The translations under genes and the position numbers were made by a program. A model generated the notes under the pieces. That model did not search any database and was not told where the DNA came from. It saw only the letters and a program-made list of their open reading frames with translations. Positions 45,815 through 56,342 of a stretch of 64,000 nucleotides of DNA are shown here, piece after piece. Origin of the DNA: Caulobacter sp. (lineage in GTDB: Bacteria > Pseudomonadota > Alphaproteobacteria > Caulobacterales > Caulobacteraceae); assembly GCA_028291265.1 (NCBI GenBank), contig JAQGIK010000176.1:19432-83431 (forward strand), in the 5' to 3' direction. Within the stretch, counting starts at the first letter, position 1. Each line of letters starts with the position of its first letter.

Positions 45815-47215
45815 TCAGGCCGTCTCCAAGGCCCGCACCGGCGAGGCCGCCAGCAACTTGGCCACTTCGCCCGCCGCCCGGCTGCCGGACCGCAGCGCCC
45901 CCTCGATATAGCCGGCGAATTCGGTGGCGGTTTCCGTGCCGGCCCAGTGGATCGGTCCGACCGGCTCGCGCAGGGCGGCGCCGAAGCGGGTCATGGTGCC
46001 CGGCCCCATCGAGCCGACGTAGCCCCAGGTCCACGGTTCCTGGCACCAGTCGTTGTCCTCGTAGCCGATCGGCGAGGCAGCCAGCGGGCCGAAATAGTCG
46101 ACCAGGGCCTCGACCGCCACGGCCTGGCGGGTCGCCTTGTCGGCGCCGCTGTAGCGGACCGCGTGCTCGCCCGCGAAGAAGCCGACCAGCATGCCGACCC
46201 CGCCCGGCTGGGTGTCGTCCATGACCAGGCCGATAGTCGGGCCATCAGCCGAGACCTGGCCGGAATAGCCGTCCGCCCGCCAGAAGTCCGTCTCATAGGC
46301 CATCCAGAACTTGATGATGGTCCCGGCCGGCATCCGCTGCTGCAGGGCGTCGCGCGGGGTCGGCAGGGTTGGTTCGAAGTGGATGCGGTTCATCGGTCCC
46401 GGCGGCCCGGCCAGGATCAGGTAGCGGGCCCGCCAGGTCCCGCCGGCGGTTTCCACCCGCACGCCGCCGTCCTCCTGCACGACCTGCGTCACCGCCGCGT
46501 TGAGCACCACCCGCTCGCCCAGTTCGTCGGCCAGCCGGGCGGCGATCTGGTGCATGCCGCCCAGATACTTGCCCGCCTCGTTGCCGGTCTCGCCGCCCAT
46601 CAGCCCCTCGAGGCCCTCGCCGCTGCGCACCACATCCATGAACCAGAGGTAGGAGATCTGCGCCGAGTCCGCCGCCCAGGCGGTGCGTGGGATCAGCCGG
46701 GCGAACGAGCGCGCCTCCGGGGTCTTGAGGTTGGCGACGATCCAGCTCTCGACGGTCTGGCTGTCCCAGGCCTGCGCGTCGGGCGCGGTCCAGGGCGCGT
46801 CGGCGGGAAGGGTCTGGAAGTCGCAGGTCCACTGGCCCGTCAGCATGGCCATCTCGGCCATGGCCTCGGGATCCAGGTCGGGGATCGATCCCTCGCCGAG
46901 CCGGGCGCGATGACCGCCCAGCTGGCTGATGATGTCGCCGTCGAAGTTCTGCGGATAGGGCTGGATCCCCAGCCGCGCCGCCTCGCCGCGAAGCTCGGTC
47001 TGGTGCGGGCCGACCCACTGGCCGCCGAGGTCGATCTTGCGCCCGGCCAGTTCGGCCGCCTTCACTCGCCCGCCGACCCGGTCCTTGGCCTCCAGCACGA
47101 TGACCGTGTGGCCCAGGCCGACCAGGTCTTTGGCGGCCCGCAGGCCGGACATGCCGGCTCCGACCACGATGACGTCCGCCTCGCGGACCATGTCTTTTCC
47201 CGTTCCGGTATTCAT
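45815..47215 (-). CDS. Flavin-dependent amine oxidase family protein
   Basis: A 466-residue FAD enzyme of the monoamine oxidase/polyamine oxidase type. The dinucleotide-binding fold is DVIVVGAGMSGLRAAKDLV, followed by VIVLEAKDRVGGRVKAAEL and DLGGQWVGPHQTEL, and it closes with IHWAGTETATEFAGYIEGALRSG, the conserved FAD-contacting C-terminal motif. No signal peptide. It would oxidise a primary or secondary amine with oxygen. A GGAG lies 9-10 nt before the ATG. Divergent from the Kazal lipoprotein gene. Confidence 0.9.
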   Translation of the reverse strand: MNTGTGKDMVREADVIVVGAGMSGLRAAKDLVGLGHTVIVLEAKDRVGGRVKAAELAGRKIDLGGQWVGPHQTELRGEAARLGIQPYPQNFDGDIISQLGGHRARLGEGSIPDLDPEAMAEMAMLTGQWTCDFQTLPADAPWTAPDAQAWDSQTVESWIVANLKTPEARSFARLIPRTAWAADSAQISYLWFMDVVRSGEGLEGLMGGETGNEAGKYLGGMHQIAARLADELGERVVLNAAVTQVVQEDGGVRVETAGGTWRARYLILAGPPGPMNRIHFEPTLPTPRDALQQRMPAGTIIKFWMAYETDFWRADGYSGQVSADGPTIGLVMDDTQPGGVGMLVGFFAGEHAVRYSGADKATRQAVAVEALVDYFGPLAASPIGYEDNDWCQEPWTWGYVGSMGPGTMTRFGAALREPVGPIHWAGTETATEFAGYIEGALRSGSRAAGEVAKLLAASPVRALETA

Positions 47216-47264
47216 CGCTCACGCTCCTCTTGGCGTTGTGCGGGAGAGCTAGGGCGGATCGCAA

Positions 47265-47290
47265 ATCTCCGGCCATTCAAATCCGGAGAT
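47265..47290. promoter_or_regulatory. 8-bp dyad between the amine oxidase and Kazal genes
   Basis: ATCTCCGG (47265-47272) and CCGGAGAT (47283-47290) with a 10-bp spacer: one-helical-turn geometry for a dimeric regulator, placed 50 bp from the amine oxidase start. Confidence 0.4.
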
Positions 47291-47373
47291 GCACCCAAAA
47301 ATAGCGCGGCGGCGGTGTTCAGGCGCCGTTCAGCGGGTTTCTGCGTTACCTTGGCCGACAAGGAGAAACGCCG

Positions 47374-47724
47374 ATGATCCGCACGCTTCGCACCCTCATG
47401 CTCGTGGGCCTGACCGGCCTGGCCATGACCGCCTGCCAGACCGACGGCTCGGCTCATCCGGGCCCCGCTCCCGACCCGCGCGCGCCGCGCGCCGAGGGCC
47501 AGATGTGCGCCGGCTTCGCCGGCTTCCAGTGCCAGGACGGGCTCTACTGCCAGATGACCCCGGAGATGCAGAAGATCGCCGACGGATCGGGGACCTGCCG
47601 CAAGCGGCCGCAGATCTGCACCCGCGAGTACAAGCCGGTCTGCGGCGTCGACGGCAAGACCTACGGCAACGCCTGCACCGCCGCCTCGGCCGGCGTCAGC
47701 GTCGCCAAGCCGGGTGAGTGCTAA
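47374..47724 (+). CDS. Kazal-type protease-inhibitor lipoprotein
   Basis: A 116-residue lipoprotein: signal with lipobox TGLAMTAC, a proline-rich linker (HPGPAPDPRAPRA), a cysteine-containing segment (QMCAGFAGFQCQDGLYCQM) that looks like a separate small disulfide module, and a C-terminal Kazal domain, CTREYKPVCGVDGKTYGNACTAASAGV to the final Cys. It probably protects the periplasm or cell surface from serine proteases. AGGAG precedes the ATG. The stop shares CTAA with the stop of the convergent YdeI-like gene. Confidence 0.88.
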   Translation: MIRTLRTLMLVGLTGLAMTACQTDGSAHPGPAPDPRAPRAEGQMCAGFAGFQCQDGLYCQMTPEMQKIADGSGTCRKRPQICTREYKPVCGVDGKTYGNACTAASAGVSVAKPGEC

Positions 47725-48317
47725 CCCTTCTGCGGATAGATGGTCTCGCCGCGTTCGAGCATCTCGACGAAGGCGGCGATCTTCTTCTGGCGGCCGGCCT
47801 CGGTCTTGAGGTTGTGTATGCGAAAGGCCAGGGCGAAGCGGTTCTGTTCGGTGAGGCGGGCCAGCATCGCCCCGGCCTTCGGGCTGGCGTCGATGGCCTG
47901 CTGCAGTGGGTCGGGAATCTTGAAGTTCTTGCCGCTGCCGTAGGCGCGGGCCCAACGGCCGTCGGCCTTGGCCGCCTCCACCTCGCGCAGTCCGTGCTCG
48001 GTCATGCGGCCCTCCCTGACCAGCCGGGCGACGTTGTCGACGTTGATCTGGCTCCAGATGCTCTTCTTGCCGCGCGGGGTGTAGCGCTGCAGGAACGACT
48101 TGTCGTCGAAGCCCTTGCGCACCGCGTCGATCCAGCCCCAGCAGAGCACGACGTCGATCGCCTGTTTGGCGGCGATCGACGGCAGGCCCGAACCGACCTT
48201 GTGAATCTTGATCCAGACTTCCGGCTGGCTGGCGTGGTGCTTCGACAGCCAGGCGTAGAAGGCTTCGGGATCGGCGAATTCCTGGACATGGGCGGGATCG
48301 ACGACAATGGCGGCCAT
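47721..48317 (-). CDS. YdeI/OmpD-associated family protein
   Basis: A 198-residue cytoplasmic protein: EFADPEAFYAWLSKHHASQPEVWIKIHK, AIDVVLCWGWIDAVRKGFDDKSFLQRYTPR, WSQINVDNVARLVREGRMTEHG and a C-terminal PKAGAMLARLTEQNRFALAFRIHNLKTEAGRQKKIAAFVEMLERGE are the ordered blocks of the YdeI/OmpD-associated family. Its function is unknown; some members are linked to peptide-antibiotic resistance. A strong terminator of glnA lies 20 bp upstream. Confidence 0.85.
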   Translation of the reverse strand: MAAIVVDPAHVQEFADPEAFYAWLSKHHASQPEVWIKIHKVGSGLPSIAAKQAIDVVLCWGWIDAVRKGFDDKSFLQRYTPRGKKSIWSQINVDNVARLVREGRMTEHGLREVEAAKADGRWARAYGSGKNFKIPDPLQQAIDASPKAGAMLARLTEQNRFALAFRIHNLKTEAGRQKKIAAFVEMLERGETIYPQKG

Positions 48318-48337
48318 GATGTCCCTTTGAAGCGGAA

Positions 48338-48366
48338 AAGGGCCGGAGGTTTCCCCTCCGGCCCTT
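48338..48366 (-). terminator. Terminator of glnB-glnA
   Basis: AAGGGCCGGAGG (48338-48349) and CCTCCGGCCCTT (48355-48366): perfect 12-bp stem with a 5-nt loop. On the minus strand it is followed by TTCC only, so termination efficiency depends on stem strength. Confidence 0.75.
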
Positions 48367-48391
48367 CGAAGTCTAGCTCAGCTTTCGCCGG

Positions 48392-49801
<1,410 letters not shown>

Positions 49802-49846
49802 AGAACCTATCCCCTAGGTGTTTGATATGCTGAGAGTTTTACCGAT

Positions 49847-50571
<725 letters not shown>

Positions 50572-51153
50572 ATGTCCCCCGAGAAGCTTCACGTCTACAT
50601 GATCCGCCACGGCAAGCCGGCCTCGACCTGGGGCGACGCCGACGAGGACCCGGGGCTGGACGAGACCGGCCGGGCCCAGGCGCGGGCGGCGGCCGAGGTG
50701 CTGCTGGCCCTGCCCGAGGGCCTGCGGCCGACCCAGGTGGTCAGCTCGCCGCTGCGGCGCTGCCGCGAGACGGCCCAGCCGTTCGCCGACGCGCTGGGGG
50801 TTCCGGTGATCGTCGACAAGCGGGTGGGTGAGATCCCGACCCCGAAGGCCGTGTCGGCCGCCGACCGCTCGGCCTGGCTGCGCAACGCCTTCGGCGGCCA
50901 TTGGCATGAGATCGAGGGCGACCTCGACTACGACCAGTGGCGGCGCGGCGTGGCGGCGGCCGTGGCCGGCTACCCGGGCACGGCGGTGTTCAGCCACTAC
51001 GTCGCCATCAACGGGGCGGTGTCGACGGCCATGGACGACACGCGGGTCATGGGCTTCCGGCCCGACCACACCTCGATGACCACCTTCGAGATCGTTGACG
51101 GGGCGCTGAAGATCGTCGAGCGCGGGCGCGAGGCGGCGACCCAGGTGCTCTAG
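50572..51153 (+). CDS. Histidine phosphatase family protein (phosphoglycerate-mutase-like)
   Basis: A 193-residue enzyme. The catalytic RHG motif is VYMIRHGKPAS with the phosphorylated His; SSPLRRCRETAQPF gives the phosphate-binding arginines; the second histidine is in AVFSHYVAINGA. An additional GEIPTPKA and HEIEGDLDYDQWRR segment lies in the substrate lid. Substrate unknown. It is followed by the 11-bp repeat array. Confidence 0.88.
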   Translation: MSPEKLHVYMIRHGKPASTWGDADEDPGLDETGRAQARAAAEVLLALPEGLRPTQVVSSPLRRCRETAQPFADALGVPVIVDKRVGEIPTPKAVSAADRSAWLRNAFGGHWHEIEGDLDYDQWRRGVAAAVAGYPGTAVFSHYVAINGAVSTAMDDTRVMGFRPDHTSMTTFEIVDGALKIVERGREAATQVL

Positions 51154-51192
51154 ATGCGGATTTGAGAGTTGCACGGCGATATGCTATCCTTG

Positions 51193-51206
51193 TTGAACGA
51201 TTTCAA
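51193..51206. promoter_or_regulatory. Palindrome TTGAA-N4-TTCAA
   Basis: TTGAA (51193-51197), CGAT, TTCAA (51202-51206). It shares the TTGAA core with the direct-repeat array that begins 21 bp downstream. Confidence 0.4.
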
Positions 51207-51226
51207 CGGGTTGACCCCGAGGACGT

Positions 51227-51303
51227 TTGAAGTTTGTTTGAAGTCGATTTGAAGTTTCGCTGAAGCGACGCTGAAGCGGTTTTGAAGTCGGATTGAGGTC
51301 GCC
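51227..51303 (+). repeat. Seven-copy 11-bp direct-repeat array (YTGAAGY + 4 nt)
   Basis: Seven consecutive 11-bp units with no gaps, starting at 51227, 51238, 51249, 51260, 51271, 51282 and 51293. The first seven bases read TTGAAGT in units 1, 2, 3 and 6, CTGAAGC in units 4 and 5, and TTGAGGT in unit 7. The last four bases vary freely. Because 11 is not a multiple of three and stops occur in the reading frames, it is not coding. The conserved-7/variable-4 pattern at one helical turn is the classic layout of OmpR/PhoB-family sites. It lies 111 bp upstream of nnr. Confidence 0.75.
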
Positions 51304-51413
51304 GCTTCGGGCGTGGGCCTTATCGAAGCGGCGGGACCATTATCCCACGCTCACCCCCAAACAGGGCTGACGGTCGCGATTGAGCGGGCCGCGCCTGCAT
51401 GCGACGGTGCCCG

Positions 51414-52859
51414 ATGAGCCGTGAAATCCTGACCGTCGCGCAGATGACCGCCGCCGACGCCGCCGCCGTCGCGGCCGGAACCCCCAGCCTGACCTTGATG
51501 GAGCGGGCCGGAACGGCCGTCGCCGAGGCCATCCGCGCCCGGCATCGAGCCTGCAAGGTGGCGGTGCTCTGCGGGCCGGGCAACAACGGCGGCGATGGGT
51601 ATGTCGCAGCGAGGCTGCTCAAGCGGCGGGGCTGGGATGTCTGGGTCGAGGCCTCGGCGGCGCCGGCCAGCGACGACTGTAAGGCCAACGCCCGGCGGTG
51701 GTCGGGGCGGGTCTATCCGTTGGGCGCGGGGCCGAAGTGCGACGTCATGGTCGATGCCCTGTTCGGGGCCGGGCTGACGCGGCCGCTGGACGGCGAGGCG
51801 CTGGCGGCGGCGCGGGCCTCGCACGGCCATCCGGCGGTGGTGGCCGTCGACATGCCCAGCGGCATAGACGGCGACACCGGCCAGGCGCTGGGCCAGACCG
51901 CCTTCCGCGCCGACCTGACGGTCACCTTCCACCGGCGCAAGATCGGCCATGCGCTGCAGCCGGGGGCGGGCGCCTGCGGTGAGGTGGTGGTGGCCGACAT
52001 CGGCCTGGCGCAGATCGACACCGGCCTCTTCGAGAACGAGCCCGGCCTGTGGCGGCGCGCCCTGCCGGTCCCGACGGCGACGACCCACAAGCATTCGCGC
52101 GGTCGGGCGGTGGTGGTCGGCGGCGACGCCCTGCACACCGGCGCCGCCCGGCTGTCGGCGCGCGGCGCTTTGCGGATCGGGGCCGGGCTGGTCACCCTGC
52201 TCAGCCCCGCCGACGCGGCCCGCACCTACGCCGCCGCCCTCGAGGCGGTGATGCTCAGCCCCTTCGAGACCGACGCCGACCTGGCCCAGCTGGCCGAACA
52301 CGCCGACGCCGCCGTCATCGGCCCGGCCGCCGGGATCACGCCCCAGACGCGGGCCAACCTCTTCGCCCTGACCCGCACCGGCGCCGCCCTGGTCGTCGAC
52401 GCCGACGCCCTGACCGTCTTCAAGGATCGCCCCGACGACCTCTTCGACGTGCTCGACAAGGACGACGTGCTGACGCCCCATCCGGGCGAGTTCGAACGCC
52501 TCTTCCCCGGCCTGCTGGCCGCCGGCCCCACCCGCATCGACGCCGCCCGCGCCGCCGCGACGCGGGCCGGCGCCGTGGTCCTGCTCAAGGGCGCCGACAC
52601 GGTGATCGCCGCGCCGGATGGCCGGGCGGCGGTGAACCTCAACGGCACGCCGTGGCTGGCGACGGCGGGCTCGGGGGACGTGCTGGCGGGGTTTATCGCC
52701 GGGCTGATCGCGCAGGGGATGGAGAGCTTCCAGGCGGCCTGCGCGGGGGCGTGGATCCATGCGGACGCCGGGGCGCGGTTCGGGCCGGGGTTGATCGCGG
52801 AGGATCTGCCGGACCTGGCGCCGGCGTCATTGGCCTGGCTGCACGCGCGGCAGGCCTAG
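51414..52859 (+). CDS. nnr: Bifunctional NAD(P)H-hydrate repair enzyme Nnr
   Basis: A two-domain metabolite-repair enzyme of 481 residues. The N-terminal epimerase (YjeF_N) has VAVLCGPGNNGGDGYVAARLL, VMVDALFGAGLTRPLDG and VAVDMPSGIDGDTG; the C-terminal ADP/ATP-dependent dehydratase (carbohydrate-kinase fold) has HKHSRGRAVVVGGD, VLTPHPGEFERLF and LATAGSGDVLAGFIAGL. Together they restore damaged NADHX and NADPHX. The ATG at 51414 gives the family start MSREILTV. The stop shares CTAG with the convergent lipase stop. Confidence 0.95.
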   Translation: MSREILTVAQMTAADAAAVAAGTPSLTLMERAGTAVAEAIRARHRACKVAVLCGPGNNGGDGYVAARLLKRRGWDVWVEASAAPASDDCKANARRWSGRVYPLGAGPKCDVMVDALFGAGLTRPLDGEALAAARASHGHPAVVAVDMPSGIDGDTGQALGQTAFRADLTVTFHRRKIGHALQPGAGACGEVVVADIGLAQIDTGLFENEPGLWRRALPVPTATTHKHSRGRAVVVGGDALHTGAARLSARGALRIGAGLVTLLSPADAARTYAAALEAVMLSPFETDADLAQLAEHADAAVIGPAAGITPQTRANLFALTRTGAALVVDADALTVFKDRPDDLFDVLDKDDVLTPHPGEFERLFPGLLAAGPTRIDAARAAATRAGAVVLLKGADTVIAAPDGRAAVNLNGTPWLATAGSGDVLAGFIAGLIAQGMESFQAACAGAWIHADAGARFGPGLIAEDLPDLAPASLAWLHARQA

Positions 52860-53761
52860 GCCGGATACTGGGCCCGCACGTAGCCGGCGGTCGGGCTGCT
52901 GATGTCATGGCAGGCGACGATCTCCGCCACCCCGTCCGAGGTCTCCAGGGCGGCGACGATGTTGGCGATGCGCTGGGCTTCCAGCGTCGGGGAGTCGGGG
53001 ACCAGGGTCTCGTCGTCCTGGATGTAGGCCAGGGTTCCGACGCTGGCGTAGCCGGGGTCGATGTGCTCGAGCAACATGGTCACCAGCGGCGGCGCCCCGA
53101 GGGCGGCGACGATGCTGGTCTCGGCCGGCAGGTGGGGGACGATGTCGTTGCCGTACTCGTAGCGGATGTGGTCGGTGAGGGCGGCGTTGTAGGCCTGGGC
53201 GAAGACCGCATCGCCGACCCGGGCGCCGGCGAAGCTGCGCACGACGATGGGGAGGTCCGGATAGTCCTGCCGCAGCCGCCAGGCCACCAGCGGGCAGATC
53301 GCGCCGCCCTTGCTGTGGCCGGTGACGTAGAGGGTCTGGCCGGGAAAGCTCTGGACGACGTTCTTCACGGCCGGGCCGAGCTTGCTCCAGAGCTGCATGA
53401 AGGACTTGTAGAAACCCAGGTGGACGTCGCCGGGAAAGCCGGGCGGATTGCCGGCCGCCGGCAGCAGCACGGCGATGGTGTCGCTGGCCCAGTCGGTGAT
53501 CACCTGCCTGGGGTTTTCGCCCGGCCCCGGCGGCGTGGTGCCGCGGATAGCGATGACAATGCCCTCGGGGATGTTGCCGACCAGCCCGGCGTCGTCGTTG
53601 TTGGGCCCGGCCTGAACGCCGTAGGGCGGGGCCGTCCAGCCGACGGCGGCGGAGGCGGTCGGGGCGGGGCCGACGCCGATCGCGGGGACGGGACCGTCGC
53701 CGACGATCGCATAGGCGTTGCGGGCCGCGCTCAGCAGTCGCGATGTCAGGGTGTAGGTCAT
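52856..53761 (-). CDS. Class-3 lipase-like alpha/beta hydrolase (paralogue A)
   Basis: A 301-residue fungal-lipase-type (lipase class 3) hydrolase. The nucleophile elbow is LYVTGHSKGGAI with Ser150; the acid is probably the Asp of YGNDIVPHLP (about 207) and the His that of IVACHDIS near the C-terminus. An IAIRGTTPP oxyanion-loop segment is typical of the class. No signal peptide, transmembrane helix or RTX repeat is seen. Its twin (55349-56254) is the same length and about three quarters identical by eye, with an M6 protease gene between the two. Upstream DNA is also conserved between the pair. Confidence 0.88.
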   Translation of the reverse strand: MTYTLTSRLLSAARNAYAIVGDGPVPAIGVGPAPTASAAVGWTAPPYGVQAGPNNDDAGLVGNIPEGIVIAIRGTTPPGPGENPRQVITDWASDTIAVLLPAAGNPPGFPGDVHLGFYKSFMQLWSKLGPAVKNVVQSFPGQTLYVTGHSKGGAICPLVAWRLRQDYPDLPIVVRSFAGARVGDAVFAQAYNAALTDHIRYEYGNDIVPHLPAETSIVAALGAPPLVTMLLEHIDPGYASVGTLAYIQDDETLVPDSPTLEAQRIANIVAALETSDGVAEIVACHDISSPTAGYVRAQYPA

Positions 53762-53790
53762 GTGTTCGGCCCGAAGTTGAATGGAGCCAG

Positions 53791-53816
53791 ACTATCCGTC
53801 AGGTTGTGACGGGCAA
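53791..53816 (-). promoter_or_regulatory. Candidate promoter of lipase A (shared with lipase B)
   Basis: On the minus strand TTGCCCG (53816-53810), a 12-nt spacer and a GGATAG element (53797-53792). The intervening TCAGGTTGTGAC (plus strand, 53799-53810) is matched by TCAGGTTGTAAC upstream of lipase B, so the promoter region appears duplicated with the gene. Confidence 0.35.
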
Positions 53817-53840
53817 GCCTCTCGTTTGGAGGGTGGCGCG

Positions 53841-55253
53841 TCAGCCCACCTTGAACGTCACCGTCGCCCCCGCCGGCCCCACCTGGCTGATCTCCAGTCC
53901 CGAGGCCGTGCCGTCCCACCAGCGGCTGGCCGGGGTGGTGGCCGCGCCGAAGGCGGCGCCCTGGCCCTGGCGGAAGAGGTCGGAGTCCTCGCCGCAGTTC
54001 TTGTTCTTCTCGAGGTCGAAGCGGCCGTCGGCCTGCATCAGGGCGCATTCGTAGTGGGAGGCGGCGGTCATGGCGTCGTTGTTGTTGTCGCCGGCCTCGT
54101 CGACCTTCCAGATGGCCAGGCCCTGGCTGGGCAGTTTGGCGTCGCGGCCGGCGCGGGCCCGGGCCTCGATGATGAAGTACTCCTTGGCGTTGCGGCGGTG
54201 GACCACATAGTCGTTCTGGCCGGCGGTCAGGGTCATGGGGCCGGGCGCGGCCGGGCGCTGGGCCTTGGCCCAGCCGGCGGCCCTGGCCAGGTAGGCGCCG
54301 ACGCGGGCCGGGTTCTTCTCGTCGACATGGCCGCCGTAGGCCATCAGGCAGAAGTAGCCGGCCCCGAACGACTGCGGCAGCGGCAGGTGGTCGGTGTCGT
54401 AGAGGTCCGGGAAGTCGCAGACCATGTGGCCGTTCTCGTGACAGAAGGTGGCCAGGGTCAACTCGGCGCTCATGTCGCTGATCTGGTAGTCGCGGGCCTT
54501 GCGGCCGCCGCCGAGGCCGACCGCCGGCTGCAGGAAGTGGGCGTGGGGCCAGAGGCCCTCGGCATGAGTGTTCACGCAAGGGCCGGCGTAGAAGACGTTG
54601 GTGGCGTAGACGAACTTGCCGGCGTCGGCCGACAGCCTGGTGAAGTCGAGGCCACCCGCCTTGTGGAACGCCAGGGCCTCGCGAATCAGTTCCTGGGCGC
54701 GCTTGCCGAACGGCTGGGCGCGGTCGGTGTACCAAGCCCGGTTGCGCTTGGCCGTGTACCAGGGCGCGACGATGTTGCTGTATTTGAACTGGCCGTTCGA
54801 GACGTCGAGGAAATAGTCGCGGACCGAGCCGTTGTTGCCGAAGCCGGTGTAGCCCGGCTTGTTGCAGAAGTCGGCGACCTGCTGGCAGGTGATGGTGGCC
54901 GGGACGTCGGGAAACTGGATCAGCAGGCAGAGGCCGACGTAGGTCCCGACCGTGCCGGCCGGCGGCGCGAGGCCGAATTCCGCCGCGGCCCTGGGGGCCT
55001 TGCCGGAGCGGCGCTCCTTCCAGCGCGGCTCGCCGGGCAGGGCGGCGCGGCTGACGAAGGCGGGCCTGGCGGCGAGGCCGAAGCCTTCGGGTTTGGCGTC
55101 GGGAACGAAGAAGCCGGCAGCGTCGCGGCGCAGCGGCCGGCCGTCCAGGGCGCGGAAGGCGGCGCCGTTCTGGTTGCCCGAACCGATGACCTCGAGCGGG
55201 GTCCCGTCGGGCTGGACGAAGGTGAAGCGCTTGTCGATGAAGGGCGTGGGCAT
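53841..55253 (-). CDS. M6-family metalloprotease
   Basis: A 470-residue zinc protease of the M6 (immune inhibitor A-like) family. The zinc site is CHENGHMVCDFPDLYDTDH (His272, Glu273, His276, then the family PDLYD), with an upstream substrate-pocket region GNNGSVRDYFLDVSNGQFKY that is diagnostic for M6 peptidases. The C-terminal part is a beta domain that ends GLEISQVGPAGATVTFKVG. Unlike most M6 enzymes it has no visible signal peptide. It lies between two paralogous lipase genes on the same strand, with gaps of 79 and 95 bp. Confidence 0.9.
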   Translation of the reverse strand: MPTPFIDKRFTFVQPDGTPLEVIGSGNQNGAAFRALDGRPLRRDAAGFFVPDAKPEGFGLAARPAFVSRAALPGEPRWKERRSGKAPRAAAEFGLAPPAGTVGTYVGLCLLIQFPDVPATITCQQVADFCNKPGYTGFGNNGSVRDYFLDVSNGQFKYSNIVAPWYTAKRNRAWYTDRAQPFGKRAQELIREALAFHKAGGLDFTRLSADAGKFVYATNVFYAGPCVNTHAEGLWPHAHFLQPAVGLGGGRKARDYQISDMSAELTLATFCHENGHMVCDFPDLYDTDHLPLPQSFGAGYFCLMAYGGHVDEKNPARVGAYLARAAGWAKAQRPAAPGPMTLTAGQNDYVVHRRNAKEYFIIEARARAGRDAKLPSQGLAIWKVDEAGDNNNDAMTAASHYECALMQADGRFDLEKNKNCGEDSDLFRQGQGAAFGAATTPASRWWDGTASGLEISQVGPAGATVTFKVG

Positions 55254-55348
55254 GGCTGGCTCTCCCGCAGGCTGAGCAGTATGCCACGGCGCCGGCCGGC
55301 CGCCGTGATGAAAATCACGTTCAGATTGTTCGGCCGGCGGCGTTCGCC

Positions 55349-56254
55349 TCAGTTGGGGTATTGCGCCTTGACGTATCCGGCCGTGGACTTGCTGATGTCG
55401 TGGCAGCCGATGATCTGCCGCACCCCCGCCACGGTCCTCAGGCCGGCGACCAGCCGGGCGATCCGCTGGGCCTGCAGCGCCGCGGAGTCCGGGACGACGG
55501 TTCCGTCCGCCTGGATGTAGGACAGGGTTCCGACGTTGGCGTAGCCGGGGTTGACGAGTTCGAGCGCCATGGCGACCAGCGGCGGCGCGCCCAGAGCTCC
55601 GATGATGCTGGTCTGGGCCGGCAGGTTGGGGACGATGTCGTTGTCGAACTCGTAGCGGATGTGGTCGGTGACCCCGGCGTTGTAGGCGGCCGCGAACCGC
55701 GCGTCGCCGACCCGGGCGCCGGCGAAGCTGCGCACCACGATGCGGAGGTTTGGGTAGTCGTGCCTCAGCTGCCAGGCGATCAGCGGGCAGAGGGCGCCGC
55801 CCTTGCTGTGGCCGGTGACGTAAAGGGTCTGGCCGGGAAACGACTTTACCACCGCCTTCACGGCCGGGCCGAGTTTGCTCCAGAGGTCCATGAAGGACAG
55901 GTAGAAGCCCAGGTGCACGTCGCCGGGGAAGCCTGGCGGGTTGCCCGCCGCAGGAAGCAGGACGGCGAAGAAGTTCCGGGCCCAGTCGACGACCACTTGG
56001 CGCGGATCCTCGCCGGCGAACGGCGGGGTGGTGCCGCGGACGGCGATGACGATGCCCTCGGGGATGTTGCCCACCAGCCCGGCGCTCTCGTTTTCCTGGC
56101 CGGCGCGGACGCCGTAGGGCGTCGCCATCCAGCCGACAGCGCCGGAGGCGGTCGGCGCGGAACCGGCCCCGACGGCCCGGACCGGCCCGTCCCCGGCGAT
56201 GGCGTAGGTCTGGCGGGCCGCGCTGAGCAGCCGTGAGGTCAGGGTGTAGGCCAT
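55349..56254 (-). CDS. Class-3 lipase-like alpha/beta hydrolase (paralogue B)
   Basis: A 301-residue twin of the lipase at 52856-53761 with no gaps in a by-eye alignment. The active-site pattern is conserved (YVTGHSKGGALCPL, DNDIVPNLPAQ, IIGCHDIS), so both copies look active. Differences cluster in surface positions and around residues 24-55 and 88-98. No signal peptide. It is the first of the three-gene lipase-M6-lipase run and has its own upstream promoter-like sequence. Confidence 0.88.
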   Translation of the reverse strand: MAYTLTSRLLSAARQTYAIAGDGPVRAVGAGSAPTASGAVGWMATPYGVRAGQENESAGLVGNIPEGIVIAVRGTTPPFAGEDPRQVVVDWARNFFAVLLPAAGNPPGFPGDVHLGFYLSFMDLWSKLGPAVKAVVKSFPGQTLYVTGHSKGGALCPLIAWQLRHDYPNLRIVVRSFAGARVGDARFAAAYNAGVTDHIRYEFDNDIVPNLPAQTSIIGALGAPPLVAMALELVNPGYANVGTLSYIQADGTVVPDSAALQAQRIARLVAGLRTVAGVRQIIGCHDISKSTAGYVKAQYPN

Positions 56255-56289
56255 GTCGATGTCCCCCCGTTTGAACTGGCGGACCGACG

Positions 56290-56314
56290 TTATGCTTCAG
56301 GTTGTAACTTGCAA
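56290..56314 (-). promoter_or_regulatory. Candidate promoter of lipase B
   Basis: Minus-strand TTGCAAG (56314-56308), a 12-nt spacer and GCATAA (56295-56290), in the same positions relative to the shared TCAGGTTGTRAC block as in lipase A. Confidence 0.35.
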
Positions 56315-56342
56315 GGTGCGCGTTGAGATATTGGGCCGCCGG

